The position numbers and the translations under genes were made by a program. A stretch of 64,000 nt of DNA, from NCBI RefSeq assembly GCF_024359525.1, contig NZ_JAKZEU010000002.1, positions 434,001-498,000 of the forward strand, written 5' to 3'. This DNA comes from Paracoccus albicereus. Its GTDB lineage: Bacteria > Pseudomonadota > Alphaproteobacteria > Rhodobacterales > Rhodobacteraceae. Positions within the stretch are counted from its first letter, which is position 1. Each line of letters opens with the position of its first letter. The notes beneath the pieces were generated by a model. That model saw only the letters and a program-made list of their open reading frames with translations, was not told the DNA's origin and ran no database searches. Below, in pieces: positions 21,610 through 30,268 of this stretch.

Positions 21610-22785
21610 ATGGGAATCGCGCGCGACCTGTATATCAGCCGCCGGCCGGTCGCGGGGCTGGCAGCGATCGGTATCTTCTGGGGCAGTTTTGCCGCCTGGT
21701 TGCCAGAGATCAAGACACGCGCGGGCGTGTCCGACGCGGAATTCGGCGTGCTGATGATGCTGTCTGCGGTGGGTGGCATGTCGGCGATGATGGCAGCGCC
21801 CTGGCTGCGTCGCCGGATCGGTCCCACCATCCTGCCGCTGAGCGGGCTCATCTTCGCAATCGTCGCCTCCAGCCCCGCACTGGTTCACGGACGTACGGGG
21901 CTGGCTGCTGCGCTGCTGGTGATCGGCGCGTCGATGTCGCTGTGTGACATCCTGTCGAACATCCGCATCTCGGATATCGAGGCGCGCGAGGGTCGCTCGC
22001 TGATGAACCTCAATCATGCCATCTATTCGCTGGCGCTGGCAGCGTCGGCCGCGATCATGGGGATCTTCCGCGCAGTGGGCGTGCCGCACGCTTTGGCCGC
22101 TGGTCTCATCGTGCTGGTGATTCTGGGGTTGGTGATCGTGATGCGCGGCGCGCGACCCCTTCGCGACACGGCCGAGCGAGAGGCCGAGCCATCGGGTATA
22201 GGCGCACCGTGGCTGATCGTGCTGCCCGGCGCCGCGATCCTATGGCTGAGCTTCGTGGTCGAGAACGGGGTCGAAAGCTGGGGCGCGATCCATATCGAGC
22301 GCACGCTGGAGGTCGCGGGCGGGCTTGGCTCATTCGGACCCGCCATGTTCGGACTTGCAATGGGGCTCGCCCGCCTGGCCGGGCAGGGGCTGACGCAAAC
22401 GCTGGGCGAGGTCCGCCTGATCGCGTTTTCGGTGTGTATGGCGGCGATCGGGACGGTGGCGCTGGCACTGGCGCCCGTGATCGGCATCGCCATCTTCGGT
22501 GCCGCAGCGGCCGGACTTGGCGTCGCGGTGGTCGTGCCGACCGCCAACAGCCTGATCGCGCGCACGGTCCCTGCTGGACAGCGGGCCAGCGCGATCGCGC
22601 GAGCGTGGATGATGGGCTTCACCGGCTTCTTCATCGGCCCGCCGTTGATGGGTCTGATCAGCGAGGCGGCGGGCCTGCGGGCAGCCTTCGGCCTGCTGGC
22701 CTGCGCGGTGGTGCTGATGCTGCCCTGTCTGTGGCTGTTGGCGCGTCGCCTGCGCGGCCGTCCCGCAACGGCGCAGCGCGCCTAG
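21610..22785 (+). CDS. MFS transporter
   Basis: A 391-aa integral membrane protein with about 12 hydrophobic helices and the MFS loop signature region around APWLRRRIGP between helices 2 and 3. It belongs to the FucP/YbjJ-like MFS group by general pattern. The substrate is not predictable. The Met at 21610 was chosen over 21595 because AAAGGG is correctly spaced for it. The stop overlaps the lldD-like stop by a shared CTAG, so the two genes end against each other. Confidence 0.85.
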   Translation: MGIARDLYISRRPVAGLAAIGIFWGSFAAWLPEIKTRAGVSDAEFGVLMMLSAVGGMSAMMAAPWLRRRIGPTILPLSGLIFAIVASSPALVHGRTGLAAALLVIGASMSLCDILSNIRISDIEAREGRSLMNLNHAIYSLALAASAAIMGIFRAVGVPHALAAGLIVLVILGLVIVMRGARPLRDTAEREAEPSGIGAPWLIVLPGAAILWLSFVVENGVESWGAIHIERTLEVAGGLGSFGPAMFGLAMGLARLAGQGLTQTLGEVRLIAFSVCMAAIGTVALALAPVIGIAIFGAAAAGLGVAVVVPTANSLIARTVPAGQRASAIARAWMMGFTGFFIGPPLMGLISEAAGLRAAFGLLACAVVLMLPCLWLLARRLRGRPATAQRA

Positions 22786-23945
22786 CTGTAATTGTTCAGA
22801 AATCCGTTCGGAACTAGAACGTTGTGGCGGCCGATATTGCGCACATCACGCTCGCCGCAAAGGGCCATCGAGATGTCGAGTTCCTTGCGGATGATCTCCA
22901 GCGCCTTGGTCACGCCGGCCTGACCCATCGCACCCAGCCCGTGGATGAATGCGCGTCCGATCCAGGTCGAATGTGCGCCTAGCGCAAGCGCCTTCAGAAC
23001 GTCCTGACCCGAGCGAATTCCGCCGTCCAGATGAACCTCTGTGCGGTCGCCGACAGCCTCGACGATCTCGGGCAGCATCCGGATCGAGCTGAGCGCGCCG
23101 TCCAGTTGCCGCCCGCCATGGTTGCTGACCACGATGGCGTCGGCGCCGAAATCGGCGGCGCGGCGGGCATCGTCGGCATCGAGGATGCCTTTCAGGATCA
23201 GCTTGCCGCCCCACATGTCACGGATCGCCGCAACCTTGTCCCAGTCCAGACGCTCGTCGAACTGCTGGTCGGTCCATTCCATCAGGCTCGCCGTATCACC
23301 GACATCCTTGGCGTGTCCCACGATGTTGCCGAAGAAGCGGCGGTTGGTCTGCAGCATCTCCAGCCCCCACCGCCATTTTGTGGCGAGGTTCATCATCGTC
23401 GGCAGCGTCATCTTGGGCGGCGCGCTGAGACCGTTCTTGAGGTCCTTGTGCCGTTGACCGAGGATCTGCAGATCCAGGGTCAGGACCAGTGCGCTGCACT
23501 TGGCGACGCGCGCGCGTTCGATGATCGCGGCCAGAAAATCCTGATCCTTCATCACGTAAAGCTGGAACATGAAGGGCTTGGTGGTGTGTTCGGCCACGTC
23601 CTCGATCGAACAGATCGACATCGTGGATAGGCAGAAGGGTACACCGAATTCCTCGGCCGCGCGTGCCGCCTTGATCTCGCCATCCGCGTGCTGCATGCCG
23701 GTCAACCCGACCGGCGCAAGCGCCACCGGCATCGCGGCGGGCATCCCGATGATCTCGGTCGCCGTGGTGCGGTTCGACATGTCCACCGCGACCTTCTGGC
23801 GCAGACGGATCGCTGCGAAATCGGTCGTGTTCTCGCGGAAGGTCTGTTCCGTATAGCTACCCGATTCAGCGTAGTCGTAGAACATCCGGGGCGTGCGGGC
23901 GCGATGCAGTCGCTTGAGGTCGTCGATGGACGTGATGACCGGCAT
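22782..23945 (-). CDS. FMN-dependent alpha-hydroxy-acid (L-lactate) dehydrogenase, LldD type
   Basis: A 387-aa TIM-barrel flavoenzyme that oxidises L-2-hydroxy acids. The active-site histidine and arginine are in SNHGGRQLDG, and the phosphate-binding region is DGGIRSGQDVLKALALGA. FMN contacts appear around ALAPVGLTGMQHADGE. The N-terminus ITSIDDLKRLHRARTPRMFY is usual for lactate dehydrogenases of this group. Substrate choice between lactate and other hydroxy acids cannot be read from the sequence. The convergent MFS carrier may or may not be functionally linked. Confidence 0.9.
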   Translation of the reverse strand: MPVITSIDDLKRLHRARTPRMFYDYAESGSYTEQTFRENTTDFAAIRLRQKVAVDMSNRTTATEIIGMPAAMPVALAPVGLTGMQHADGEIKAARAAEEFGVPFCLSTMSICSIEDVAEHTTKPFMFQLYVMKDQDFLAAIIERARVAKCSALVLTLDLQILGQRHKDLKNGLSAPPKMTLPTMMNLATKWRWGLEMLQTNRRFFGNIVGHAKDVGDTASLMEWTDQQFDERLDWDKVAAIRDMWGGKLILKGILDADDARRAADFGADAIVVSNHGGRQLDGALSSIRMLPEIVEAVGDRTEVHLDGGIRSGQDVLKALALGAHSTWIGRAFIHGLGAMGQAGVTKALEIIRKELDISMALCGERDVRNIGRHNVLVPNGFLNNYS

Positions 23946-23963
23946 GGGTGGCTCCGTCGTTGT

Positions 23964-24230
23964 TCAGCTGTTGTCCGCGGTGTCGATCTGATCGCGGAAT
24001 TCGGGTTCGATCACGGGCCGCCGAAGGGCGTTGGCGCGATCGCGAAGGCCCGAGCCGCGCCGTTCAAGATCGTCCTCGACCGGCTCCGGTGCGGAACTCG
24101 CGCCCGCGGCATGGTCGGGCAAGACCGGCTCTGCCAGGATCTCGTCGGTCGGCAACAGCCGAGGATAGGCCTGATCGTCGGCAGCGCAGGCTGCAAGCAA
24201 AAGGGTCAGAGGCAAGGCTGTGCGCATCAT
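23964..24230 (-). CDS. Small predicted lipoprotein, function unknown
   Basis: An 88-aa protein with a short basic start (MMRT) and the signal/lipobox LPLTLLLAAC, giving an N-terminal Cys after processing. The mature 70 residues are hydrophilic and Pro/Glu/Asp-rich with no recognised domain. Two adjacent ATG codons (24230, 24227) are possible starts. It follows the TetR-LldD intergenic area and is read in the same direction as the lldD-type gene, 18 nt upstream of it. It is probably real, but expression is unproven. Confidence 0.6.
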   Translation of the reverse strand: MMRTALPLTLLLAACAADDQAYPRLLPTDEILAEPVLPDHAAGASSAPEPVEDDLERRGSGLRDRANALRRPVIEPEFRDQIDTADNS

Positions 24231-24292
24231 CAGCCGACATTATCCGCGCGCCTCAGGGTTCACAACGGGGCTGCTGGCGTCCTAGATGGGGC

Positions 24293-24880
24293 ATGGCCCG
24301 CACCCGAGGTTCCCGCGCCGACATTACCGGCCCCCTGATCCGCGAACATGCCCGGCGCTTGATCGCGCGTCACGGCTATGCGGCGGTTTCCATGCGAAAG
24401 CTTGCCGACGCCGTCGGCGTGCAGGTCGGCACGCTTTACGGGCACATCCCTGACAAGCAGGCGCTGCTGATGGATCTTATGCGCTCGCATATGGAAACGC
24501 TGCTGGACGACTGGCGCGACGATCCGCAGGCAACCCCGGTGCGCCGACTTGAGCGGTTCGTCCGCTTTCACATCGCCTACAGTCTGGATCACAGCGACGG
24601 CGTCTTTCTGTCCTACATGGAATTGCGCAACCTGGAACCGGACAATTTTCACGCCATCGGGTTGCTGAGGCGTCGCTACGAAGACTCGCTGGAACGCATC
24701 CTGAAGGACGGCGTCGCCGCGGGCACGATGACGATCGCGGACAGCCGCCTGACGACGATGGCGCTGATCGCGATGCTGACCGGGGTGACAAACTGGTACC
24801 GCGCCGGCGGTCGGCTGGATCGTGACCGATTATCAGATGTTTATTGGGGCCTCGTCCAAGGCTCCGTCGGCGTCACATGA
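24293..24880 (+). CDS. TetR/AcrR-family transcriptional regulator
   Basis: A 195-aa regulator. The N-terminal helix-turn-helix (about residues 15-60) has SMRKLADAVGVQVGTLYGHI, typical of TetR proteins. The ligand-binding C-terminal domain is divergent, so the inducer is unknown. The ATG at 24293 was chosen because the longer upstream frame is antisense to the lipoprotein and lldD region. It is divergent from the small lipoprotein/lldD unit and could control it, by the usual divergent-regulator logic. That is inference only. Confidence 0.87.
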   Translation: MARTRGSRADITGPLIREHARRLIARHGYAAVSMRKLADAVGVQVGTLYGHIPDKQALLMDLMRSHMETLLDDWRDDPQATPVRRLERFVRFHIAYSLDHSDGVFLSYMELRNLEPDNFHAIGLLRRRYEDSLERILKDGVAAGTMTIADSRLTTMALIAMLTGVTNWYRAGGRLDRDRLSDVYWGLVQGSVGVT

Positions 24881-24934
24881 CCTTGCGGACGAGCCATGAA
24901 ATGATAATCAGTCCTTCCACTTGGAGGGCGTCTC

Positions 24935-26032
24935 ATGCAGGCAGACCGGCATCAGGATCAGCACCGGCGGCTTGAAACGCTGGGGTCGTTCGCGATCCTC
25001 GATACCGAACCCGAAGGCGCCTACGACGATATCGCGCGGCTGGCTGCGGTAATCTGCGAGACGCCCGTCGGCCTTGTCAGCCTCGTGGCCGAGGACCGCC
25101 AATGGTTCAAGGCCAAGGTCGGCCTCTGCGTCGATCAGACGACGCTGGATCAATCGATCTGTTCACACGCGATCCTGCAGCAGGGCTTTCTTGAAGTGCC
25201 CGATACGCAGGAAGATCCGCGAACGCGGGATAATCCGCTTTGCATCGGCGAAGATGCCTTCCGCTTTTACGCGGGTGCGCAGCTTGTGGCGGCGGACGGT
25301 ATGCCGCTGGGAACGTTGTGCGTGCTGGACAGGCGGCCGCGTCAGCTGACCGAGATGCAGAAGGACGCGATGCAGGTTCTGGCGCGGCAGGTGATGACGC
25401 AGCTTGAACTGCGGCGCGCGCTGCGCAACGCCGAAATCCTGCGGCGAGAGGTCGATCACAGGGTCAAGAATTCGCTGCAATCGCTATCCTCGCTGACCCG
25501 GATCGAGCGTCGTGACAGCGATACGCCGGAAGTGATCGCCGCACTCGACCTTATGGCGAACCGTCTGGATGCCGTGTCCACGCTTCACGAAATCCTGCAT
25601 CAGGCGGATGCGGGGTCTAACGTCGATCTCGCCGGTTACGTCATCCGGGTCTGCGATCGGCTGACGCCGCTGATGCCCGGCAACGTCCAGGCCAAAAGCA
25701 GCGGGGTCGCGGTCGAGGTCGCGACCGATCAGGCTGTCGCTGTGGGAATGCTGGTGAACGAATTGGTGGCCAATTCGCTGAAACACGCCTTTCCTGACGA
25801 GCGAGATGGTCGCATCACCATCGACATGACCCGTCTCGATGACGGACGGGTTCAGGTGGATTATTGCGACGACGGGATCGGCTGGGGCGACGGCCCGACG
25901 CGCCGCGGCGGGCTTGGAATGCGGATCATCGAGCTGGCCTGCGAAGAACTGGGCTGCGAGCTAGAGACCGGGGACGCGGTCGATGGCGGTGCGACAGCGC
26001 GTATCGCCTTCGATCCGCGTCGGCGGGACTGA
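24935..26032 (+). CDS. Soluble GAF-domain sensor histidine kinase (HisKA_2 type)
   Basis: A 365-aa protein without membrane segments. The GAF domain (about 10-155) is of the type found next to light- or redox-sensing kinases. The dimerisation/phospho-acceptor region has the HisKA_2 signature DHRVKNSLQSL (about 171-181). The ATPase domain has the N box VNELVANSLKHAF and the G1 box DDGIGWG. It has no receiver domain and no neighbouring response regulator, so it is an orphan kinase. This kinase class often feeds the general stress response (PhyR) in alphaproteobacteria, which is a hypothesis here. The start is ATG behind TTGGAGGG. Confidence 0.9.
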   Translation: MQADRHQDQHRRLETLGSFAILDTEPEGAYDDIARLAAVICETPVGLVSLVAEDRQWFKAKVGLCVDQTTLDQSICSHAILQQGFLEVPDTQEDPRTRDNPLCIGEDAFRFYAGAQLVAADGMPLGTLCVLDRRPRQLTEMQKDAMQVLARQVMTQLELRRALRNAEILRREVDHRVKNSLQSLSSLTRIERRDSDTPEVIAALDLMANRLDAVSTLHEILHQADAGSNVDLAGYVIRVCDRLTPLMPGNVQAKSSGVAVEVATDQAVAVGMLVNELVANSLKHAFPDERDGRITIDMTRLDDGRVQVDYCDDGIGWGDGPTRRGGLGMRIIELACEELGCELETGDAVDGGATARIAFDPRRRD

Positions 26033-26076
26033 GCGCGACCCTTGCTCAGGCCGCAACCCGGTCCGATACTCGCGCC

Positions 26077-27969
26077 ATGAGTCTGCCACCCGGTTTCCTC
26101 GACGAATTGCGCGCACGCGTGCCGATCAGCCGTGTCATCGGCCGACGCGTGGTCTGGGATCGCCACAAGTCAAATCAGGCCAAGGGCGACTGGTGGGCGC
26201 CGTGCCCCTTCCATCAGGAAAAGACCGCGAGCTTTCATTGCGATGATCAGAAGGGGTTCTATTACTGCTTCGGCTGCCAGGCGAAGGGGGACGTGATCGG
26301 GTTCCTGCGGGAACTCGACGGGATGGATTTCATGGGCGCGGTCAAGGCCGTCGCGGCCGAAGCGGGAATGTCGGTCCCGGAACCCGACCCACGGGCGCGC
26401 GCCGCCCAAGACCGCAACGCGCAACTCGCCGAAGTGACCGACGCGGCGAACCGCTGGTTCCGTTTGCAGCTGCAATCCGCGGGTGCGGCCGCGGCGCGGG
26501 ACTATCTGACGCGTCGCGGCCTCGATCAGGCGGCGCTGGACCGGTTCGAGATCGGCTTTGCTCCTGACGGCAGGCAGGGCCTGCGCGCCGCGTTGCGCGA
26601 CAAGGGGCTGGCGGATGCGCTGATCGCCGAATCCGGCATGACCATTGCGCCGGACGACGGCGGGCAACCCTTCGACCGCTTCCGGGGACGGATCATGTTT
26701 CCGATCCGCGATTCGCGCGAGCGGGTGATCGGTTTCGGCGGGCGGGCAATGGATCCGAATGCCCGCGCCAAATATCTCAACAGCCCTGAGACGCCTCTCT
26801 TCGACAAGGGGCGCAACCTTTACAACGTCGGGCCGGCACGCGCGGCGGTCGCCAAGGGCGCGTCACTTCTGGTGGCCGAAGGCTACATGGACGTCATCGC
26901 GCTGGACCGGGCCGGTTTCGGCGGGGCCGTCGCCCCGCTTGGAACCGCGATCACCGAAGAGCAATTGCGGCTCATGTGGCGGATCGCGCCCGAGCCGGTC
27001 GTGATGCTTGATGGGGATGCGGCGGGCCAGCGTGCGGCGATGCGCCTGATCGATCTGGCGCTGCCGATGACCGGGCCGGGTCAGGCGCTGCGCTTTGCCG
27101 TTCTGCCGCCGGGGCTGGACCCCGATGACCTGGTCCGCGACCGCGGTCAGGCGGCCATGGCCGAGGTGATCGCGGGCGCTCGTCCGCTGGTCGACTTGCT
27201 GTGGCAGCGCGAGACCGAGGGAAAGGTCTTCGACAGCCCCGAACGCAAGGCCGCGCTGGACAGCGCCCTGCGGGCGGCGATCGGACGCATCCCGGATGAG
27301 AGCACACGCGCGCATTATGCCGAGGCCATCCGCGATAAACGGCGAGAGCTTTTCGGTCAGGCGGGTCGAGCCTCCAACCGCGAAAGCTGGCAGGCTCAGC
27401 CCCGCAAGGGCGGACGGCGGGCGCCCGAGGCGAGTGCGACGGCACCGGCGCGCGCCTCGGTCTTCGTCGGACGCGACGCCGGCGACACGTTGCTGGAAGG
27501 CGCGGCGCTATTGCTGTGCGCAACGCATCCGGCCCTGGTGGCCGAGGTTGAAACGCGGCTGGAGAGGCTTGCGCCGCAAGATGCAGGACGGGCCGCGCTG
27601 GTGCATGACCTCCTGGCGGGCACCGACAGTGCTGCAGGCCGTGGCGCGATCGAGGCGCTGCGCGCCGATCCGCATCTTGGCCTGATCCCGGCCGAAGGCG
27701 AGCAGGCGGGTGCGATCCTTCTGAACGTGCTGGACCGCCTGGAATCGGCGCGCGCCGCACGGCTGGAACTGCCGCGCGCCGAAGCCGAGATCAGTGGAGA
27801 GACTGACGAAGGGCTGACCTGGCGGATGTCCCAACTGGCCCGCGCGCGCGAGGCGGCCAATCATCCGCGTCTGTCGGATACACGCGACCTTGGCGAGGAT
27901 CGCGAGGCGCTGTCGCTGCAACTGAACGAATGGGTCGCCGGCCAGATCTGGCGCAAGCCGGGGCGGTGA
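26077..27969 (+). CDS. dnaG: DNA primase DnaG
   Basis: Makes RNA primers for replication. The zinc-binding CHC2 domain (CPFHQEKTASFH ... YYCFGCQAKGD, about residues 40-70) is followed by the RNA polymerase core with TOPRIM motif LLVAEGYMDVIAL and DGDAAGQRAAMR. The C-terminal helicase-binding part is divergent. The ATG at 26077 gives 630 aa. The frame upstream of it is a shadow of the kinase gene. The stop abuts the convergent purF stop. rpoD, commonly its neighbour in bacteria, is about 20 kb away. Confidence 0.95.
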   Translation: MSLPPGFLDELRARVPISRVIGRRVVWDRHKSNQAKGDWWAPCPFHQEKTASFHCDDQKGFYYCFGCQAKGDVIGFLRELDGMDFMGAVKAVAAEAGMSVPEPDPRARAAQDRNAQLAEVTDAANRWFRLQLQSAGAAAARDYLTRRGLDQAALDRFEIGFAPDGRQGLRAALRDKGLADALIAESGMTIAPDDGGQPFDRFRGRIMFPIRDSRERVIGFGGRAMDPNARAKYLNSPETPLFDKGRNLYNVGPARAAVAKGASLLVAEGYMDVIALDRAGFGGAVAPLGTAITEEQLRLMWRIAPEPVVMLDGDAAGQRAAMRLIDLALPMTGPGQALRFAVLPPGLDPDDLVRDRGQAAMAEVIAGARPLVDLLWQRETEGKVFDSPERKAALDSALRAAIGRIPDESTRAHYAEAIRDKRRELFGQAGRASNRESWQAQPRKGGRRAPEASATAPARASVFVGRDAGDTLLEGAALLLCATHPALVAEVETRLERLAPQDAGRAALVHDLLAGTDSAAGRGAIEALRADPHLGLIPAEGEQAGAILLNVLDRLESARAARLELPRAEAEISGETDEGLTWRMSQLARAREAANHPRLSDTRDLGEDREALSLQLNEWVAGQIWRKPGR

Positions 27970-29469
27970 TTATTCCGCAGCCTGAGGCGGGGCGGTTTCG
28001 CTGCCGTCCTTCAGCTTGAAGCCGCGCTCAAGCTGATCGAACGGCGCGACCGGGTAGTCGCCGGAAAAGCAAGCATCGCAATATTGCGGACAATCGCCGT
28101 TGCGGCCCTTGGCTTCACCCACCGCGCGATAAAGACCATCCAGCGTGACGAATGACAGTGAATCGACTCCGATCCAGTCGCGCATCTGTTCCGGGGTCAT
28201 CTGCGCTGCCAGAAGCTTTTCGCGCTCCGGCGTGTCGACGCCGTAGAAACAGGGCCATGCGGTCGGCGGCGATGCGATGCGGAAATGAACCTCCGCCGCG
28301 CCGGCATCGATGATCATGTCCTTGATCTTGCGGCTGGTCGTGCCCCGGACCACGGAATCGTCGACCAGCACCACGCGCTTTCCGGCAATCAGCGCACGGT
28401 TGACGTTCAGCTTCAGACGCACGCCCATGTTGCGGATCTGCTCGGTCGGCTCGATGAAAGTCCGGCCCATATACTGGTTGCGGATGATCCCCATGCCGTA
28501 GGGGATGCCCGATTCCTGCGCATAGCCGATGGCCGCCGGCGTCCCGCTGTCTGGCACCGGACACACCAGATCCGCCTCGACCGGCGCTTCGCGGGCGAGT
28601 TCGACGCCGATCTGGCGCCGGGTCTCATAGACCGAACGCCCGCCGATGATGGAATCGGGGCGCGAAAAATACACATGCTCGAAGATGCAGAACCGCGATT
28701 TGGTCTGCTGGAAGGGACGGGAGCTTTCGACCTCGCCCTTGGTGATCACCACCATCTCGCCCGGCTCGATCTCTCGCACGAACTCGGCGCCGATGATGTC
28801 CAGCGCGCAGGTCTCGGAGGCGAGCGCATAGGCACCTTCGCCCAGCTTGCCCAGAACCAACGGACGCACGCCCAGCGGGTCGCGCACACCGATCAGCTTG
28901 GTCCGGGTCATCGCGATGACGCTGAAGGCGCCTTCGACCCGGCGAAGCGCATCCTTCATCCGTTCCGGGATGTTGCGCTGGATCGAGCGCGCCATCAGAT
29001 GGATGATGCATTCGCTGTCGGACGAGGACTGGAAGATCGAGCCGCGCTCGATCAGCTCGCGGCGAAGTGCAGCGGCGTTCGTGATGTTTCCGTTATGGGC
29101 GATCGCGCAACCGCCCATGTGGAACTCACCGAAGAAAGGCTGCACGTCACGGATCGCGGTGCTGGCCTTGGTGCCGGCCGTGGAATAGCGCACATGCCCG
29201 ATCGCCAACGCGCCGGGCAGGGTCCCCATCACGTCGGCCTTGGTGAAATTGTCGCGAACATAGCCGAAGCGGTGCGCGCTGTTGAAACCGTGTTCCGCGT
29301 CGTGGGCGACGATGCCGCCAGCCTCCTGTCCGCGATGCTGCAAGGCGTGGAGGCCAAGCGCCACGAAGCTGGACGCGTCGGCGACGCCGGTGACACCGAA
29401 CACGCCGCACTCTTCATGCAGGCGGTCGGAATCGAACGGGTGGGCCAGAAACGGCTGAGTTTCGGTCAT
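27970..29469 (-). CDS. purF: Amidophosphoribosyltransferase PurF
   Basis: First committed step of purine synthesis: PRPP and glutamine give phosphoribosylamine. The N-terminal nucleophile is Cys21 in HEECGVFGV after a short propeptide that is expected to be cleaved. The glutaminase domain runs to about 250, followed by a PRTase domain with VVLVDDSVVRGTTS. The C-terminal cysteines CPQYCDACF point to a 4Fe-4S form like that of Bacillus. The ATG at 29469 gives 499 aa. It lies downstream of cvpA, a common pairing. Confidence 0.96.
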   Translation of the reverse strand: MTETQPFLAHPFDSDRLHEECGVFGVTGVADASSFVALGLHALQHRGQEAGGIVAHDAEHGFNSAHRFGYVRDNFTKADVMGTLPGALAIGHVRYSTAGTKASTAIRDVQPFFGEFHMGGCAIAHNGNITNAAALRRELIERGSIFQSSSDSECIIHLMARSIQRNIPERMKDALRRVEGAFSVIAMTRTKLIGVRDPLGVRPLVLGKLGEGAYALASETCALDIIGAEFVREIEPGEMVVITKGEVESSRPFQQTKSRFCIFEHVYFSRPDSIIGGRSVYETRRQIGVELAREAPVEADLVCPVPDSGTPAAIGYAQESGIPYGMGIIRNQYMGRTFIEPTEQIRNMGVRLKLNVNRALIAGKRVVLVDDSVVRGTTSRKIKDMIIDAGAAEVHFRIASPPTAWPCFYGVDTPEREKLLAAQMTPEQMRDWIGVDSLSFVTLDGLYRAVGEAKGRNGDCPQYCDACFSGDYPVAPFDQLERGFKLKDGSETAPPQAAE

Positions 29470-29582
29470 CACGGATGTCTGCGATTGTGGCGGCAAGCTG
29501 GACCCGTATCTAGGACGTCGGGGCGCAAAAGTCACCACCCCTCTGCTGCGGTGCAGAGATTTTCCGTCACCTTGCCGTCATA

Positions 29583-30227
29583 TCAGTTCGCCGGAGCCTC
29601 GGTCGCGGGGGCAGGCGCCGCGTCCGTGGTCCCTGCAGGAGGCGTTGCCTGGCCGGCATCGATCTCGGCCCCGGTGAGGCCGCAGCTGCGCACCAACTGC
29701 TCATAGCGGCCGACGATCCAGCCCGGCGCATCGTCCGGAATCTGTTCATCCATCTGGCCGCGCATCCTGGCGAAGACCTGCGCCGAGCGCGAGTTCTCGA
29801 CCATCGCGACATCCTGGCTGGTCATCACGCGGTCATAGACGATGAAGGCGATCGCAACGAGCAGGATGCCCCGGGCGACCCCGAACAGGAAGCCGATACC
29901 CTGGTCGATCCCGCCAAGCGCCGAACGCTGCACGACCGAGGAGAACAGCGGGGTGATGATCGAGAAGACGACCAGCGCCAGCGCGAAGACGACCGCGAAG
30001 GCCGCGATGGTGGCCAATTCGCAACTGTCGCCCAGAAAGCGGTCGAGGACCGGCACTTGCGCGATCATCGGACGAACGGTTGGCGCGAACAGGAAGGCGA
30101 GGATGGCCGCGCCGATCCAGCCGAGGATCGCCAGCGATTCGCGCACGAAGCCGCGGCTCCACGCCAAGATCGCTGACAGGATGATGACCGCCGCGACGAC
30201 CGCGTCGATGATGGTGAAACCGTCCAT
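29583..30227 (-). CDS. cvpA: CvpA-family inner-membrane protein
   Basis: A 214-aa protein with four or five hydrophobic helices in the first 150 residues (IDAVVAAVIILSAILAW, SLAILGWIGAAILAFLF and following) and a Pro/Ala-rich C-terminal tail (TPPAGTTDAAPAPATEAPAN). The family is required for colicin V export in E. coli and is linked to envelope homeostasis; its exact activity is unsettled. It sits just upstream of purF on the same strand, an arrangement conserved in many bacteria, and 41 nt after radA. Confidence 0.88.
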   Translation of the reverse strand: MDGFTIIDAVVAAVIILSAILAWSRGFVRESLAILGWIGAAILAFLFAPTVRPMIAQVPVLDRFLGDSCELATIAAFAVVFALALVVFSIITPLFSSVVQRSALGGIDQGIGFLFGVARGILLVAIAFIVYDRVMTSQDVAMVENSRSAQVFARMRGQMDEQIPDDAPGWIVGRYEQLVRSCGLTGAEIDAGQATPPAGTTDAAPAPATEAPAN

Positions 30228-30268
30228 AGATCCCCGTCCGCGCCGAGTTTTATGTCATTGGGGCAAGA

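Noticed and set aside
28285..29706. Plus-strand frame of 473 codons
   Set aside because: Antisense to purF, which has all catalytic motifs.
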